Notes: generated from the letters alone by a model not told the origin. A DNA stretch of 64,000 bases from an uncultured Lentisphaerota bacterium (GCA_903896925.1 CAITZM010000116.1:1-64000), one strand, 5' to 3'; counted from the first letter of the stretch, positions 34,895 to 44,628 are shown. Program-made: numbers and translations.

Positions 34895-36598
34895 TCATGG
34901 CAGCGGCTGAATCTGTGGCTGTGCGCAATTTTCCACCAGCACTGCCGTCGGTGTATTGGTGCCCCACGACCAGGGCTGGACCAACGGCGGCACGAAGTTC
35001 TGTGGATCCGTGGCGGTCAGCCGGTTGCCCTTGATGATCAGGCCCGCCGTGGAGGTGACGAGGATATTCGGCCAGGGACAAGCGAGCAGCGAGTTGCCGA
35101 GGATGGAGATATCGCGATGGGTGCCGCTAGGCAGCGGCTTGCCGTTGCCGCCCGGCGCCATGACCTTGATGGCCGGCTGCCGGCAGCCAATGATCTCGTT
35201 GTCGCGCACCACCACATCGCAGGAACTGGCCGACTCGGACCACCAGTACTCCGGCGAAACCAGCACCGCCGCCATCCAGCAATGCGTGAGCTTGTTGCTC
35301 GTCACCTGCCCGTGGCTGGCCTTGATCAGGATGCCCCGCGAACGGTTGAAGCCGAAATCGCACCCGGTGACCTGAAACCCGTTCCCGACCCGGTTGGCGG
35401 CGCAGACCATCGACCCCATCGGCAGCGGTGTTGGCCGGTCCAGCGTCAGCTTATAAAATTTCGCCTGGCCGTTGAGATACCGCTCCTTGTTGTGCGGGTT
35501 GAGGCTCAGCTTCTTCAGAAAGGCGAGTTCCAACTCCGTGATCGGCCCGTCCGGCTCAAGGGACTTGGCCACCGCGTCGGGCGGCCGCTCCCCCGCGAAC
35601 GGGAGGAACTCCACCGGATCGCCCGGCTCGATCGCCAGCCGGCCCGTCACGCCGATGCGCAGCACGTTCCCCGTGCAGGCGGTCACGAAGTGATAGCTGC
35701 CGTGGATGTTCACGCAGTCATCGCCCTGGAACTTGGCGGTGCAGTCAATGATGGCCGGCCCCTTGAGCGCCTCGGTGCTGTGGAAGGCATCCGCCGTCAG
35801 CGACCGCATCCGGGGGAAACCGCGCGGCACCAGGTCGGTGGCTGCCGGCCGGCGGTCGATCTTGCAGCGCAGATAGGTGGATCCATCGCAGCGGTGCTCC
35901 ACAAAGCCGAAACACGGCGAGCTGTAGAGGGTGATGTCTTCCAGCCGCAGCCCGACACACTGCTCGGAGGTGATCGCATGGCCGCCGGTGCCGTCGGGGG
36001 ACTGGTTGATCGTCACCAGGATGTCGCCGACCTGCTCGGTGTCATACGCCTCCCGATAACGGTAGTGCGGGTGCTTGGTGCACCGATAACGGTGATTGCC
36101 CAGCGCTTCAAGCTCGTCGCGATAGCCCGGGTCCGTCCGGCGCAGTTCGCCGGTCTGCGGGTCATAGATCTCGATCCGCTGCGCGAGCTTGTTGTCGGGA
36201 TAGCCCTCGATGATCGTGAACTCGGCCCAGCTCCGGTCCGGCGCCAACGCCGTGATCCGGGCCTCGGTGGTCGGCAGCGGATCGTAGTCGATGGTCAGTC
36301 CCTTGAACCGGACATTGCGACAGTTGTCGAACGCGATGGCCCGGCAGGTCTTGGTGCAGATCATCTCCACGTCATCGGCGATGATCGTGACATCGACGAG
36401 GTCCTTGAAGCGAAGATGAGAGCCGTGCTGGGGAGTGACCCGGTACCGCCCGTGCGGGACTTCAACGCGTTTCTGCCCCAACTTGAGGGCGCTGTCGATG
36501 AAGCCCTGGAGGTCGAATTCCTTGCCGGGGTCGGCCGCCGACGCCGTGGCGCAAACCACACAACCTGCGAGGACCGCCGCCCGAATTAATAACTTCAT
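34895..36598 (-). CDS. Secreted right-handed beta-helix protein, GH110-like
   Basis: 567 aa from MKLLIRAAVLAGCVVCATASA; CAGGAG is better spaced for this ATG (36598) than for the one at 36604. A pectate-lyase-type beta helix extends through most of the protein. The central block FHSTEALKGPAIIDCTAKFQGDDCVNIHG with paired acidic residues, and the late NRSRGILIKASHGQV, resemble GH110 alpha-galactosidases. GH110 members remove terminal alpha-1,3-galactose; that specificity here is inference. Probably periplasmic or secreted. Confidence 0.75.
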   Translation of the reverse strand: MKLLIRAAVLAGCVVCATASAADPGKEFDLQGFIDSALKLGQKRVEVPHGRYRVTPQHGSHLRFKDLVDVTIIADDVEMICTKTCRAIAFDNCRNVRFKGLTIDYDPLPTTEARITALAPDRSWAEFTIIEGYPDNKLAQRIEIYDPQTGELRRTDPGYRDELEALGNHRYRCTKHPHYRYREAYDTEQVGDILVTINQSPDGTGGHAITSEQCVGLRLEDITLYSSPCFGFVEHRCDGSTYLRCKIDRRPAATDLVPRGFPRMRSLTADAFHSTEALKGPAIIDCTAKFQGDDCVNIHGSYHFVTACTGNVLRIGVTGRLAIEPGDPVEFLPFAGERPPDAVAKSLEPDGPITELELAFLKKLSLNPHNKERYLNGQAKFYKLTLDRPTPLPMGSMVCAANRVGNGFQVTGCDFGFNRSRGILIKASHGQVTSNKLTHCWMAAVLVSPEYWWSESASSCDVVVRDNEIIGCRQPAIKVMAPGGNGKPLPSGTHRDISILGNSLLACPWPNILVTSTAGLIIKGNRLTATDPQNFVPPLVQPWSWGTNTPTAVLVENCAQPQIQPLP

Positions 36599-36697
36599 TT
36601 CCATCTCCTGTTGTCAGCGCCAAGCGGCGGGACACCGACAGCCACCAAACTTTTTATGTTTTCCAACTTCATCAGGAGTTCCTCGCTTTGAATATGT

Positions 36698-37615
36698 TCA
36701 CAGGATGGGTTTGAGTGCGGTGGTTTCCCGGGTACGAGCGGGTTCCATGAGTTTCCAGACGACGTGTTTATCGGGCGCGACTTCCAGGAAGACCACGCGT
36801 GGACCCGGCTTGGACGAACGCGAGGCGCAGGCGACGAGGGTGTTGCCGCTGGCGAGGCGGGTGGACTCGCAGAAGCTGCCGATGTTGAGTTCGGCAGGCA
36901 GGTCGGCGGCGGTCAGGGTCCAGACAGTTTTCCCGACCGGGTCCACCTCCACCAACTGCGCCGGTTTGTAACCGGAGATGAGCGTGTTGCCGTTGGCGAG
37001 ACGGCTGGCGCCATAGGCCATCGGCAGGTCCCACTCCTTGAGCAGCTTGCCGGCGCGGTCGTATTCGCGCAGCTTGTGCGAGTAGCATTCGCCCACCAGC
37101 ACGGTGCCCTGCGGGGTCAGCCGGATCAACCGGGCGGTCTTGTGGCCCTGGCCCTTGGCCTTGAGGTCGAACGAGCGGAGCGGCTGGCCCTCGCGGTCCA
37201 GTTCGGTGATGCGGCCGGCGTCGCACTCGTTGATCAGGAGATGGCCCTGAGCCAGGGGCTGGCACGACATGATCTCGTCATTGTAGGGACGATCGAAGAG
37301 CGTCTGCCGGTCCGCGCCGATCAGACGCACGCCGCCCTTGTCGCCGGTGCGGGGCGAAGGCAGATACGCAACCAGCACGGCGCCATCGGGCATGGGCCAG
37401 GCGTCGATGGGGCGCACCCGGTCATAGACCCAGACCGGTTCACCGGACGCGTTGAACTTGGTGATTTCAGAGGTGTCCACATCGCAGGCGATGAAGCCGT
37501 AGCCGGGCTGGGCGGAAGGTGCCGCGGCCCCGGCGCTGCAATGTTCCCATGCCGGGAAGAGCAGCAGCGCCAGCAGGCCAAGGCTGAAGAACCGGTGTGG
37601 TCGTGAGATGTTCAT
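36698..37615 (-). CDS. Exported beta-propeller protein
   Basis: 305 aa from MNISRPHRFFSLGLLALLLFP (signal peptide). Six or so blades with a repeated pattern of D/E-hydrophobic-Gly: SEITKFNASGEPVWVYD, GRITELDREGQPLRSFD, HKLREYDRAGKLLKEWD, AQLVEVDPVGKTVWTL, plus LANGNTLISGY/LASGNTLVACA. This fits NHL/YncE-like or PQQ-like propellers used as binding scaffolds. No catalytic residues identified. Upstream of it, 99 bp away in the same direction as transcription, lies the beta-helix gene, so co-expression is possible but not shown. Confidence 0.7.
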   Translation of the reverse strand: MNISRPHRFFSLGLLALLLFPAWEHCSAGAAAPSAQPGYGFIACDVDTSEITKFNASGEPVWVYDRVRPIDAWPMPDGAVLVAYLPSPRTGDKGGVRLIGADRQTLFDRPYNDEIMSCQPLAQGHLLINECDAGRITELDREGQPLRSFDLKAKGQGHKTARLIRLTPQGTVLVGECYSHKLREYDRAGKLLKEWDLPMAYGASRLANGNTLISGYKPAQLVEVDPVGKTVWTLTAADLPAELNIGSFCESTRLASGNTLVACASRSSKPGPRVVFLEVAPDKHVVWKLMEPARTRETTALKPIL

Positions 37616-37823
37616 GGTTGAGTTCGGCGCGTATGGCGGCATGCGGATCATCCTAGCGCAGCCAGAGGGCAATGCAAGAAGCAGAAAGTACCACGCAGAA
37701 AAGCCTGCGCTGCGCAGGAACGGTCGGAGAATTTAGCAGCGCTCATCTCGACGGGAGAACAGGGCAACCACAGTAACGCGCATACGACAAACGCACCCAC
37801 CGACAAGCCGGAAGCCCAGGCCC

Positions 37824-38408
37824 CTACTCCCCTGCCATGCGCAACCACTTGGCCGATTCGGCAGCATTCTGCGGGACGCCGTGGCCATCGGCATAGCATT
37901 TACCGAGTTCCAACATGGCCCTGCTATGGCCCCGCTCGGCAGCCTTGCGAAACCACTGCGCGGCTTCGGTGTAATCCTGAGAAACGCCCTGACCATGGAA
38001 AATCATCAAACCCAGCAGGTACTGCGCGTCGGCACTCCCCTTGTCCGCCGCCCGGCGAAACCACATCCCGGCCGCGGCATAGTCCTGTGGGACACCTTGG
38101 CCCTGCTGACACAGTGTACCCAGCGCCAGCTGGGCGTGGACCTTCCCCAGGTCCGCCGACTTGCGATACCACTTGGCGGCTTCCGCATAGTCCTGAGGGA
38201 CGCCGGCGCCTTTGTCGTAAGCCAGTCCCAGTTCGAACTGCGCGAGGGCGTCACCCGCCTCGGCCGCCTTGCGATACGCTTGGATGTCCGCAGTGCTTAC
38301 ATCTGTGGAGCCCGCAGGTGGCGCGTTTTTCTGTCCACCGCCATGATACAGCAGCGCCACGAGCGCGACGCCCACGACCAGCATGGCCAGCATAAGTATT
38401 TTTTTCAT
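37824..38408 (-). CDS. Sel1-repeat protein with N-terminal membrane anchor
   Basis: 194 aa. A single hydrophobic helix (MKKILMLAMLVVGVALVALLY) is followed by four Sel1-like repeats of 36 residues, each of the form A-x-F/Y-x-LGxxYxxGxGVPQDYxEAxKWYRKAA. The repeats are also visible at DNA level as ~108-bp near-repeats. Sel1 proteins are TPR-like adaptors for protein-protein contacts. GGGAGACGG precedes the start. Function unknown. Confidence 0.88.
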   Translation of the reverse strand: MKKILMLAMLVVGVALVALLYHGGGQKNAPPAGSTDVSTADIQAYRKAAEAGDALAQFELGLAYDKGAGVPQDYAEAAKWYRKSADLGKVHAQLALGTLCQQGQGVPQDYAAAGMWFRRAADKGSADAQYLLGLMIFHGQGVSQDYTEAAQWFRKAAERGHSRAMLELGKCYADGHGVPQNAAESAKWLRMAGE

Positions 38409-38553
38409 CGTCCGTCTCCCGCGAAAACCATAACTGCAATATAAGCCCCCGCTGACGGATGGCGAACATTTAGAGCGGCGGGGCGGGCACAGCTCCAGCG
38501 CCAGACCCTGCAAAAGAGCGCTCCGCCCCCTACCCACCGGACAGGAAAGCGGC

Positions 38554-38559
38554 TATAAT
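38554..38559 (+). promoter_or_regulatory. -10 element of HD-domain gene
   Basis: Perfect TATAAT 22 bp before the start codon of the HD-domain gene. No good -35 is visible at the usual distance. Confidence 0.4.
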
Positions 38560-38581
38560 GTCGGGCCATGGAGAGGACACG

Positions 38582-39088
38582 ATGAGCAACAAGCAAGCGG
38601 CCGAAGACGGAGACGAACTGCGCGCCTTGCAACAACTGGTGACCCTGCGGTTTGCAGGCGACGTGCAATCCATCCACGGCATCGCCCACTGGCGGCGTGT
38701 GGAACAAAACGGACTGGAGATCGCCCGGCACTCCGGCGCAGATCTGCTCGTGGTCCGCCTGTTTGCCTGGCTGCACGACTCCCGAAGGCTCAACGACAAC
38801 GAGGATCACGGGCACGGCGCGCGGGCGGCGGCCTGGCTTACGGAACTGCATGGTGAGTACTTCGTGCTCGATGCGGGGCGGCTGGCGACCCTGTGCTACG
38901 CCTGCGAGTGGCACACGGATCGGACCTCCACCGAGGACGCCACGGTCGGCGCCTGCTGGGACGCGGACCGACTGGACCTGCCCCGCGTCGGCACCCTCCC
39001 CGACGAGGCCTACCTGAACACCGCCCACGGCAAGCTGTTGAGCCGGCACATCCGGCACCGGATGACGCAGGGCCACCGCTCACGCTGA
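38582..39088 (+). CDS. HD-domain hydrolase-like protein
   Basis: 168 aa from MSNKQAAEDGD; GGAGAGGA lies just upstream. Metal ligands of the HD superfamily: H36 (IAHWRRV), H65-D66 (AWLHDSRR), a following H76/H78, and D127 (CWDADRLDL). HD proteins are metal-dependent phosphohydrolases acting on nucleotides or signalling molecules; substrate unknown. Divergent from the Sel1 gene. Confidence 0.82.
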   Translation: MSNKQAAEDGDELRALQQLVTLRFAGDVQSIHGIAHWRRVEQNGLEIARHSGADLLVVRLFAWLHDSRRLNDNEDHGHGARAAAWLTELHGEYFVLDAGRLATLCYACEWHTDRTSTEDATVGACWDADRLDLPRVGTLPDEAYLNTAHGKLLSRHIRHRMTQGHRSR

Positions 39089-39495
39089 CGCCCGCATACG
39101 CAGAGCGGGTCAAAAAACGGCCGATGCCGCCAGACAGCCAAAGGCACGCCGCGATAAGCGCGAAGCACTCCAAACTTTGATATTTCGCCAAGAATAGGGC
39201 GAGGCTGCCTGACTAGCTGGGCGGGGCGGTGTCCTCACCGCCCCGCATAGTGAGACCGCCTTGCCGTGGCCGCAGAACCGTGTGCAACAACCATGCGTGA
39301 CGTCTTACTGCGGCGGGACCGCCGCTCCCAGCTAGTTGCCAGAAGCCAACCCACAGCATAGATCCACACCGACCCCAAGCATCATCCCGATAATGCGGGA
39401 GCGGGGCAGTTCGTTTGCCACACCACTTCAAGAGCGGGCTTCAGAAGTTCCACCGCCGTGCCATGCCGGCGATCTACCCGCTCGGCCTCGGTCGC
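39089..39495. other. Intergenic with a palindrome-bounded element
   Basis: A perfect 11-bp stem GCGGGGCGGTG/CACCGCCCCGC is at 39221-39246. ACTAGCTGGG (39212-39221) and CCCAGCTAGT (39327-39336) are 10-bp inverted termini around ~125 bp, a MITE-like layout. No gene seen. Confidence 0.5.
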
Positions 39496-40641
39496 TCAGG
39501 CGACCGTGACCCAGCGGCCGCTGGCGGCGGAGGCGAGGACGGCGTCGCACACCTTGGTCGTCTCGAGCGCCTCGCGGAACGTCGGCGAGGCCGACTTGCC
39601 CTGCGCCGCGGCTTCGAGGAAATCGGCGACCTGGTGCACGAAGCTGTGCTCGTAGCCGATCTGCAGGCCGGGCACCCACCAGGCCTTCATGTAGGGCTGA
39701 TCGCCATCGCTGACGTGGATGTTGCGCCAGCCGCGCACGATGGACTCATCGGCATGGTTGAAATACTGCAATCGGTGCAGGTCGTGCAGGTTCCAGGCAA
39801 TGGACGCGTTCTCGCCGTTGATCTCGAACGTGTATTCCGCCTTGTGGCCGCGCGCGTAGCGGGTGGATTCGAAGATCGCCAGCGCCCCGTTTTCAAAACG
39901 CGCAAGAAACGCGCAGGCGTCATCGATGCCGACCTTCTCGACCTTGCCGGTCAGCGTGTGCTTGCGCTGCTTGATGAACGTCTCCGTCATCGCCGAGACG
40001 GACTTGATCGGGCCGTTGATCCAGATCGCCGTGTCGATGCAGTGCGCGAGCAGGTCGCCCGTCACGCCGCTGCCCGCCGCCTTGACGTCCAGCCGCCACA
40101 GCCCCGTGCCGCCCTGCGGCAGGTCGGGGGAGATCGTCCAGTCCTGCAGGAAGTTCGCGCGGTAGTGGAAGATCTTGCCGAGCCGGCCCTCGGCGACGAG
40201 GTTCTTCGCCAGCGTCACCGCCGGCACGCGGCGGTAGTTGTACCAGACCGTGTTGAGCACGCCGGCCTTCTCGACCGCCTTGCACATCTTCAGGCCTTCG
40301 GCGGTGTTGCGGGCGATCGGCTTCTCGCAGAGGATCATCTTGCCGGCCTTCGCGGCGGCGACGGCGATCTCCAGGTGGAGATCGTTGGGCACGCAGATGT
40401 CGATGGCGTCGATGTCGCGGCGCGCGACGAGCTTGCGCCAGTCGGTCTCGACCGACGCGTAGCCCCACTGGTCCGCGAACGCCTGCACCTTCACCGCGTC
40501 CCGGGCGCAGGCGGCCTTGAGGACCGGCTGGTACGGGACGTCGAAGAAGTTCGTCACCTTCCGCCACGCGTTGGAATGGGCCCGGCCCATGAAGCCGTAG
40601 CCGACCATGCCGATGTTGAGGTTTTTCTTTGGGGTGCTCAT
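39496..40641 (-). CDS. Gfo/Idh/MocA family oxidoreductase
   Basis: 381 aa from [26 protein letters not shown] is 6 bp upstream. N-terminal Rossmann fold (GYGFMG), the family's CEKPIARN motif near residue 110, and a C-terminal alpha/beta domain with [12 protein letters not shown] supplying the conserved Asp and His. Expected to oxidise or reduce a sugar or inositol-type substrate with NAD(P). Third gene of the minus-strand operon with a TIM-barrel isomerase and a cupin protein, the usual arrangement for sugar or cyclitol catabolism. Confidence 0.9.
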   Translation of the reverse strand: MSTPKKNLNIGMVGYGFMGRAHSNAWRKVTNFFDVPYQPVLKAACARDAVKVQAFADQWGYASVETDWRKLVARRDIDAIDICVPNDLHLEIAVAAAKAGKMILCEKPIARNTAEGLKMCKAVEKAGVLNTVWYNYRRVPAVTLAKNLVAEGRLGKIFHYRANFLQDWTISPDLPQGGTGLWRLDVKAAGSGVTGDLLAHCIDTAIWINGPIKSVSAMTETFIKQRKHTLTGKVEKVGIDDACAFLARFENGALAIFESTRYARGHKAEYTFEINGENASIAWNLHDLHRLQYFNHADESIVRGWRNIHVSDGDQPYMKAWWVPGLQIGYEHSFVHQVADFLEAAAQGKSASPTFREALETTKVCDAVLASAASGRWVTVA

Positions 40642-40660
40642 GTGCATCTCCTCCGTCTGT

Positions 40661-41719
40661 TCACTCGTGCCAGCCGTGCGCACTGCGCACGTCGATCATG
40701 GCGGCGAGGATCGAGTTCCAGGTCCCCGGCTTGTGCATCACGTCGTTCGAGAACATGCAGCCGTCCCAGCAGATATGCCGGATGGTGCGGGTCGGCTGAC
40801 CGGCCGCGTCGCGCAGCCACTGGCCGGCGGCCCAGGTGATGTCGAGCTTGCCGTTCGGGTCGCGCGGCAGGCAGTGCCGTCCGGTCTTGTCGTGGGTCCC
40901 CTGACCCTTCACGGTCGCATCGTTTTGGGCGACGTGGAAGTCGATCGTCCACGGCCGCAGCGCGGCGACGAGCTTCGTGTAACCCACATTGAACGTCGCT
41001 TGGTCCTTCCAGTCGAAGCTCGCGGGGACCAGGCGGTCCTCCGGCGCGTTGTAGCCGAGCATGTAGAGCAGCGTGTGGGCCATGTCGGCCTGGAAGCCGA
41101 GGACCTTCGGGCGGCCGACGCCCTCGAGCACCTGCAGCATCGTCCGCCACGAATGCATGCCGCCCCAGCAGATCTCGCCCTCGGCGGCGAGCCGCTCGCC
41201 GTATTCCTGCGCCACATCGCAGGCCTGCGAGAACGTCTCGATGATCCGCTTGGTGTTGCCCGCGGGATCCTTCGCCCAGTCGGCCACGCCGCCGGCGGAG
41301 TCGATGCGGATGACGCCGTCCGGGCGGACGCCGAGCTTCTTCAGGGTCTGCCCGATGCGGCAGGCCTTGCGGACCTGGGTGACGAACTGCGCACGCTGCG
41401 TGGCGTCGCCCATCGCCGAGCCGCCGCCGGCCGGGGGCCAGACCGGCGCCACCAGCGAACCGGTGACGAGATTTTTCGCGCGGAGCCGATCCGCCAGCCG
41501 CGCGAGATCGGCGTCGGTCGAATCGATGTCGACGTGCGGGGCGCACAGGAAGAGGTCGAGGCCGTCGAATTTGACGCCATCGACATCCGCCGCAGCGGTC
41601 AGATCGATCATCGTCTGCAGATCAATGAGCGGCTCCGGCGTATCCGGCCCCTTGCCGACCACTCCGGGCCACGCCGCGTTGTGCAGTTTCGGGAAGTTAT
41701 TCGCATTCGTTGCTGTCAT
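40661..41719 (-). CDS. TIM-barrel sugar isomerase/epimerase-like protein
   Basis: 352 aa from [19 protein letters not shown], with CCAGGAG upstream. AP endonuclease family 2-like barrel: [74 protein letters not shown] and [12 protein letters not shown] provide candidate metal-binding Glu/Asp/His residues. It lies 19 bp before the oxidoreductase and 54 bp after the cupin protein gene. Probably interconverts a keto-sugar or cyclitol intermediate in the same pathway. Confidence 0.85.
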   Translation of the reverse strand: MTATNANNFPKLHNAAWPGVVGKGPDTPEPLIDLQTMIDLTAAADVDGVKFDGLDLFLCAPHVDIDSTDADLARLADRLRAKNLVTGSLVAPVWPPAGGGSAMGDATQRAQFVTQVRKACRIGQTLKKLGVRPDGVIRIDSAGGVADWAKDPAGNTKRIIETFSQACDVAQEYGERLAAEGEICWGGMHSWRTMLQVLEGVGRPKVLGFQADMAHTLLYMLGYNAPEDRLVPASFDWKDQATFNVGYTKLVAALRPWTIDFHVAQNDATVKGQGTHDKTGRHCLPRDPNGKLDITWAAGQWLRDAAGQPTRTIRHICWDGCMFSNDVMHKPGTWNSILAAMIDVRSAHGWHE

Positions 41720-41773
41720 GTTCGTTTCTCCTGGTTGCGTTGTTCCAGCTTCGCTCTCGTCATGGTTCCAGAT

Positions 41774-43036
41774 TTACTTGCCCTGCTTGCCGACGGCCGG
41801 CGCCTCGGGATTCACCTCGGGGCCGAAGTAGCGCAGGACGACCAGCGGTTCGGTGGCGGACGTGTTCTCGAAGACGACGCCGGCGCGGGCGGCGCCATCC
41901 ACGACGAAGACCTCGTCCTCGGTCAGTTCCGTGAACCGGATCAGCTTCGGGCACATCAGCCGCTGACCGTTGATCGTGCCTTCGCCCTGCACGGTGATCA
42001 GGCCGTAGGCGCCGTTGTCGCGCACGGTGCAGGTCGCGCCGGGGAGCACGGTCAGCTCCTTGGCCGTCACGCACTGCCAGCCCTGGATGCGCCCGTAGCA
42101 GATCCACTTGTCGAGGTAGCCCTCCGCCACCGACCCGCCCGCGGACACAGGCTCCAGGTAATGGTTCGCCTTGAAATCCGGATCCGTGTTCTGCTCCCAG
42201 TCGAGCTGTTCGACGAGGTAATCGAGGTCGTGGTGCTTCTTGCGCGGCACGTCCTTGACGAGCAGCGCCCACGGCACCTCGCGGCCCTCGACGAGGCTCT
42301 GGTACATCCCGAACACATCCGAGCCCCACTGCGGCTCATAGGTGCACAGCGAGCCCGGCGCGTGCAGCACGCACGGCGGCACGAGCCAGCCGGTGCCGGG
42401 CTTGAGGCGGTAGGCCTGCGCGAGGTCGAGGATGCCGTTGTCGCCGCGGTTCCAGTTCTCGAGGCAGCGCCGCACCTGGGCCTTGGTCGTGCCCGGGGTC
42501 AGCCCGAAGAACGTGTACGGGAAATTATTCCCGACGTTGTTGTGCTGGACCGGATAGTAGTAGGCCTCCGGCTTGCCTTCCTGGCCGACCAGCTTCGCCT
42601 GCGCCGCGCTCTGGTGCATGTGGTGCGGGATCGGGCCCATGTTGTCGAAGAACTTGCTGTAGACCGGCCAGCGCCGGTACTTCTTCCAGATGTCGACGCC
42701 CACCGCCGCCGCGCCCAGCTCCGCCACCGCATCGCGCAGTTGCAGGCGCTGCCCCTCGAAGACCACGTAGCTCAGTCCTTCGTCCGGCACGCGCCCGTCG
42801 TTGGCCGCCTCGGTCGTCGAGGCGAACCACCGCTCGTCGATGCCGCCGCGGTTCAGGCCGTAGGCATAGAGATCGTCCGGGTGCAGCTTGATGCGCCGGC
42901 CGGGATGGAGGAACGAGCGCGGCACCCAGTTCGGCGCCAGCCGCAGGACGCCGCGTCCCGCATCGAGGGCCGACTGCGCGGCCGAGCGGACATTTTTCTT
43001 GAGCGTCTTCAGGTCGGTCACGGATTTTACCTTCAT
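41774..43036 (-). CDS. Cupin / class I mannose-6-phosphate isomerase-like protein
   Basis: 420 aa from MKVKSVTDLKTLKKNV with AGGGAG upstream. Long N-terminal region then metal-binding cupin motifs: IPHHMHQSAAQAK, the LKPGTGWLVPPCVLHAPGSL strand (PMI-type PxxxxHA), and a C-terminal cupin (GAYGLITVQGEGTINGQ). Similarity to phosphomannose isomerases suggests isomerisation of a sugar, but only by fold. First gene of the operon with the TIM-barrel isomerase and the Gfo/Idh/MocA enzyme. Confidence 0.75.
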   Translation of the reverse strand: MKVKSVTDLKTLKKNVRSAAQSALDAGRGVLRLAPNWVPRSFLHPGRRIKLHPDDLYAYGLNRGGIDERWFASTTEAANDGRVPDEGLSYVVFEGQRLQLRDAVAELGAAAVGVDIWKKYRRWPVYSKFFDNMGPIPHHMHQSAAQAKLVGQEGKPEAYYYPVQHNNVGNNFPYTFFGLTPGTTKAQVRRCLENWNRGDNGILDLAQAYRLKPGTGWLVPPCVLHAPGSLCTYEPQWGSDVFGMYQSLVEGREVPWALLVKDVPRKKHHDLDYLVEQLDWEQNTDPDFKANHYLEPVSAGGSVAEGYLDKWICYGRIQGWQCVTAKELTVLPGATCTVRDNGAYGLITVQGEGTINGQRLMCPKLIRFTELTEDEVFVVDGAARAGVVFENTSATEPLVVLRYFGPEVNPEAPAVGKQGK

Positions 43037-43173
43037 GCCGGGCTCCCTTTGTTCAAGTCTGCAACAGCGTTTGCATGGTTCGCATGATGCCCGATGAACG
43101 AGGGAAGGCAAGGCTGAAGATGCGGCGCGGACGAACTTTTTCTTACGACGCGGCGACCGGGCCGCGCACCGGG

Positions 43174-43386
43174 TCAGCGGAGGCGCCGCAGCATCCGTGG
43201 ATTACCGGGGCGGCCGCGCTGTCCGCCCGGCAAGGCCGGCGCCTCCACCCCGGGCGAAGCGACGGGGCAGACCGCCAGCGTGCGCATGACCGGAGTACCG
43301 AAGGCGGCCCAAAAGGAGGACCAAAACGGGTGCTCTTCCCGTTGTGCATGCGGCTGTTCGTTCCATCCAGACCGTTCATTCTTCAT
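43174..43386 (-). CDS. Possible small protein
   Basis: 70 aa, MKNERSGWNEQPHAQREEHP..., preceded by an excellent AGGAGAAAAACA ribosome site. The middle (FWSSFWAAFGTPVM) is hydrophobic and aromatic; the tail is Gly/Pro/Arg rich and lies in GC-rich DNA that could be non-coding. No family recognised. The ribosome site is the only strong support. Confidence 0.3.
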   Translation of the reverse strand: MKNERSGWNEQPHAQREEHPFWSSFWAAFGTPVMRTLAVCPVASPGVEAPALPGGQRGRPGNPRMLRRLR

Positions 43387-43434
43387 TGTTTTTCTCCTGC
43401 AGACTGCGTTGCTTCCATCCTGTTCGAGCAAAGC

Positions 43435-43478
43435 TCCAAGCCTTGGAAAAAGGCGCCGGCCTTCATCCAAGGCTTGGA
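43435..43478. repeat. Paired TCCAAGSCTTGGA palindromes, intergenic copy
   Basis: TCCAAGCCTTGGA at 43435-43447 and TCCAAGGCTTGGA at 43466-43478, cores 31 bp apart. Same architecture as the pair embedded in hemW. Confidence 0.7.
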
Positions 43479-43488
43479 CAGCGGCCGT

Positions 43489-44481
43489 TCAATACACCCT
43501 GAAATTCCGCCGGTGGTTCGAATCCGACATGTGCCCTGCCTGTTCCTTCTCATCCACCCGGAAGAAGGCGGTATGGATCACCGCCTGCTCGTGGACCAGG
43601 GCCGAGCCGGCGACGCCCGGCGCCTTGCAGCGGTGATCGGCGCCCAGGCCGATGGACTTGAACTGCTGTTCCGCGCAGGCGCCGGCTTCGGCGAGGAACG
43701 CGTGCGCCGTGGCCCGCACCGCGGCCAGGGACTTGGCCCGCTTGGGCTTGCGCGCCAACGCGTCCAGCACGTAGCTCCGGACCAGCTTGCCGTGCAGCTG
43801 GGCGAACGCCGGCGCCAGCGACACATAGTCGAACCCGACCGGCTCGCCGTTGATCAGCACCAGGATGCCCCGCTGTTGGGGCAGCAGCGGGAAGGACTGC
43901 AGGGCCGCGTCGATGTCCGTCTGCTTGGCCTCGAACACATCCCGCAGCGCGCCGGTCTTGGACTCGCCCACGGCGAGCTCGCAGGCCATTTCAGTGATCC
44001 CCTGCCAGACCTCGCCCTGATCCGAGGCGAAGCCCGAGTCGGCCGCCAGGTTTTTCGTCACGGAACGCGTCTTGCAGCCGCGCAGGCTGGCGTGCATCAC
44101 GTGGCCCGAGGTGCTGAAGGCCGGGGAGACGTAGGACCAGCGCCCCTGCTCCGTGCAGCTGACCGGCACATCAAGCGGTTTGCCGGCCGGGATCAGGAGG
44201 CTGGTGTTGAGCACCCGGTTCTGCTTGGCGCCGCAGACCTCCTCACCGTCCAGCAGGAGGACCGGCTGCGCCGCCTGGTTGGTGACGCGCAGCTCCGGCA
44301 CCGAACCGCCCACGCTGACCTCCGTGACCGTCAGCAGCCGCTGCGCCAGCGCCTCGACCAGGGTCAGGTACTGCGGGGAATGGTTGAGCGCCGTGAACAG
44401 CGGGAACACGGCGATATGTTTCGACCGCTGGGGATCGGTCAGCCGCAGCCCCGTCAGCAATTCCGTCAGCACTGTATTCAT
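43489..44481 (-). CDS. ARPP-1/DUF6569 family protein
   Basis: 330 aa from MNTVLTELLTGLRL with AAGGAG upstream. Strong family pattern: YLTLVEALAQRLLTVTEVSVGGSVPELRV, PVLLLDGEEVCGAKQNRVLN, IPVSCTEQGRWSYVSP-like core, then ILVLINGEPVGFDYVS. These beta-rich domains were described as associated with ARG and rhodanese-phosphatase proteins; the biochemical role is unknown. Divergently transcribed from a WYL regulator across a 147-bp region with inverted repeats, so probably controlled by it. Confidence 0.82.
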   Translation of the reverse strand: MNTVLTELLTGLRLTDPQRSKHIAVFPLFTALNHSPQYLTLVEALAQRLLTVTEVSVGGSVPELRVTNQAAQPVLLLDGEEVCGAKQNRVLNTSLLIPAGKPLDVPVSCTEQGRWSYVSPAFSTSGHVMHASLRGCKTRSVTKNLAADSGFASDQGEVWQGITEMACELAVGESKTGALRDVFEAKQTDIDAALQSFPLLPQQRGILVLINGEPVGFDYVSLAPAFAQLHGKLVRSYVLDALARKPKRAKSLAAVRATAHAFLAEAGACAEQQFKSIGLGADHRCKAPGVAGSALVHEQAVIHTAFFRVDEKEQAGHMSDSNHRRNFRVY

Positions 44482-44537
44482 CTGGTTCTCCTTGCCGGGC
44501 GGTGACTCCGTCCCGACGCCCCCTATTTTATCGGCCC

Positions 44538-44603
44538 GGACAGACAAAGCTTGTCCGTCTGAATTAAATCGCTTATTTTTCTGGCGGACGCTAATTGTCC
44601 GTC
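44538..44603. promoter_or_regulatory. Likely operator pair in the divergent ARPP-1/WYL region
   Basis: GGACA-N9-TGTCC at 44538-44556 and GGAC-N7-GTCC at 44586-44600. Both right halves belong to a direct repeat TTGTCCGTC (44551-44559 and 44595-44603). Placement between divergent promoters fits binding by the WYL regulator. Confidence 0.5.
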
Positions 44604-44628
44604 AGGCCCATTACCTTGGAGGCGCGCC

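Larger units (their letters stand above)
43037..43488. other. Intergenic upstream of the sugar operon
   Basis: Contains a small possible gene and a palindrome pair, listed separately, plus GC-rich inverted patches (GGCGCCGCAG, AAGGCCGGCGCCT). Otherwise nothing recognised. Confidence 0.45.
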
